DNA of 64,000 nucleotides, from contig NZ_CAMDLM010000007.1 in the NCBI RefSeq assembly GCF_945901735.1, forward strand, positions 1 through 64,000. Reading direction: 5' to 3'. The first letter of the stretch is position 1. The number at the start of each line of letters is the position of its first letter. Made by a program: the position numbers and the translations under genes. The notes beneath the pieces were generated by a model, which saw nothing but the letters and a program-made list of their open reading frames with translations, ran no database searches and was not told the origin of the DNA. This DNA comes from Limnohabitans sp. Rim8 (GTDB lineage: Bacteria; Pseudomonadota; Gammaproteobacteria; Burkholderiales; Burkholderiaceae_C). Shown here piece after piece: positions 63,361-64,000 of this stretch.

Positions 63361-63393
63361 CTTCAGCGCCATGGGTTTGACCCATCGCTGAAG
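63361..63393 (+). promoter_or_regulatory. Long hairpin in the tkt-gap spacer
   Basis: CTTCAGCG pairs with CGCTGAAG and ATGGGT with ACCCAT around a TTG loop, with a two-base bulge (CC) on the 5' side. No T-tract follows, so it is not a standard terminator. It may be a processing or stability element for differential tkt/gap expression. Confidence 0.5.
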
Positions 63394-63480
63394 TCGCGTT
63401 CAGGGATCAGGCCCAAGCAAGGGACTTGGTTTCCAATCCGGTTACGTCACCGATTCGTAACTTTTTTTTGAGGCATTCAT

Positions 63481-64000
63481 ATGACCATCAAGCTGGGCAT
63501 CAACGGATTCGGCCGCATCGGCCGCTTGGCGCTGCGCGCCGCCCTCAAGCACGGTTTCAATGACATCCAAATTCTGGGCATCAACGACCCCAAGCCCGCC
63601 GACTACCTGGCCTACATGCTCAAGTTCGACAGCGTGCATGGCCGCTTTGATGGCACGGTGGACTTCACCGAAGACACATTGATCGTCAACGGCAAGAAGA
63701 TCAAGCTCTCGCACGAGCGCGACGCCCACAACCTGCAGTGGGGCGCCATGGGCGTAGACACCGTACTGGAATGCACGGGCCATTACCTGACCGAGCCCAC
63801 CAGCCAAATGCACCTTGCCGCCGGCGCCAAAAAGGTGGTGATCTCGGCCCCTTCCAAAGACAGCATCCCCATGTTCGTCTATGGCGTGAACCACAAAAAG
63901 TACGCAGGCGAAGCCATCGTGTCGAATGCCTCATGCACCACCAACTGCCTGGCCCCCGTGGTGAAAGTGCTGAACGACAAATGGGGCATCAAGCGCGGCC
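63481..64000 (+). CDS. gap: Glyceraldehyde-3-phosphate dehydrogenase, type I (partial, runs off the right edge)
   Basis: The first 173 residues are visible. [17 protein letters not shown] near 6-22 binds NAD, and [19 protein letters not shown] near 151-169 holds the catalytic Cys of the type I family. GAGG just before the ATG at 63481 fits the start. It oxidises glyceraldehyde 3-phosphate in glycolysis. It follows tkt by 141 bases. Confidence 0.95.
   Translation, partial: MTIKLGINGFGRIGRLALRAALKHGFNDIQILGINDPKPADYLAYMLKFDSVHGRFDGTVDFTEDTLIVNGKKIKLSHERDAHNLQWGAMGVDTVLECTGHYLTEPTSQMHLAAGAKKVVISAPSKDSIPMFVYGVNHKKYAGEAIVSNASCTTNCLAPVVKVLNDKWGIKRG

Overview
The window looks like chromosomal DNA of a betaproteobacterium of the order Burkholderiales, most likely a freshwater or soil Comamonadaceae member. 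The clues are high GC content, a tricarboxylate-transporter (Bug) binding protein, the housekeeping blocks tkt-gap, pgk, pyk-fba-purC, purEK-tsaC and tsaB-rimI-udg, a form I CO dehydrogenase cluster, and a dispersed GTAGGTCGGnGCCTTCAGGTCCGAC repeat. No rRNA, tRNA, phage or complete insertion sequence was seen.

Layout. 1-5060 is a compact, partly AT-rich accessory block of three minus-strand genes. They are a RES-domain (ADP-ribosyltransferase-like) protein with a 12-G tract, a 215-aa unknown protein with a 9-G tract, and a giant helical protein with a very acidic Gly/Ala/Asp/Glu repeat tail that runs off the left edge. 5345-10697 carries a NIPSNAP protein and a two-gene unit in which an SDR dehydrogenase follows a 1072-aa self-sufficient reductive dehalogenase (corrinoid/2x[4Fe-4S] module fused to an FMN/NAD/[2Fe-2S] reductase), plus a methyltransferase with a lipoprotein-like N-terminus. 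10901-15597 holds a secreted serine hydrolase and a serralysin-like RTX metalloprotease. 15799-21560 is a tetronate catabolic operon (binding protein, ltnD, otnK, otnC, otnI) followed by a TauE/SafE permease. 21567-32894 is an aerobic CO dehydrogenase cluster (coxM-S-L-G-D-E, two XdhC/CoxF-I-like maturation proteins, a MocA-like cytidylyltransferase and two unusual extra genes). 33272-36763 has an M20 peptidase, a lipase-like hydrolase and an MFS permease. From 36928 to the right edge the content is mostly housekeeping: prfC, dprA, def-fmt-azlCD, pgk, a desaturase, pyk, fba, purC, a thioredoxin, purEK-tsaC, a lipase-like lipoprotein, SemiSWEET, dacB, an EamA permease, tsaB-rimI-udg, tkt and partial gap.

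How it fits together. The CO dehydrogenase could feed electrons from CO into respiration; no RuBisCO is in the window, so carboxydovory (CO as a supplementary electron donor) is as likely as autotrophy. The tetronate operon would convert L-threonate or D-erythronate to dihydroxyacetone phosphate, which enters the pgk/fba/gap/tkt/pyk central pathway encoded here. The fused dehalogenase suggests catabolic, non-respiratory dehalogenation of an organohalide in the cytoplasm using reduced pyridine nucleotide. The least explained region is the left-edge RES/poly-G/acidic-repeat module, which I regard as the best candidate for an undescribed (probably phase-variable) system.
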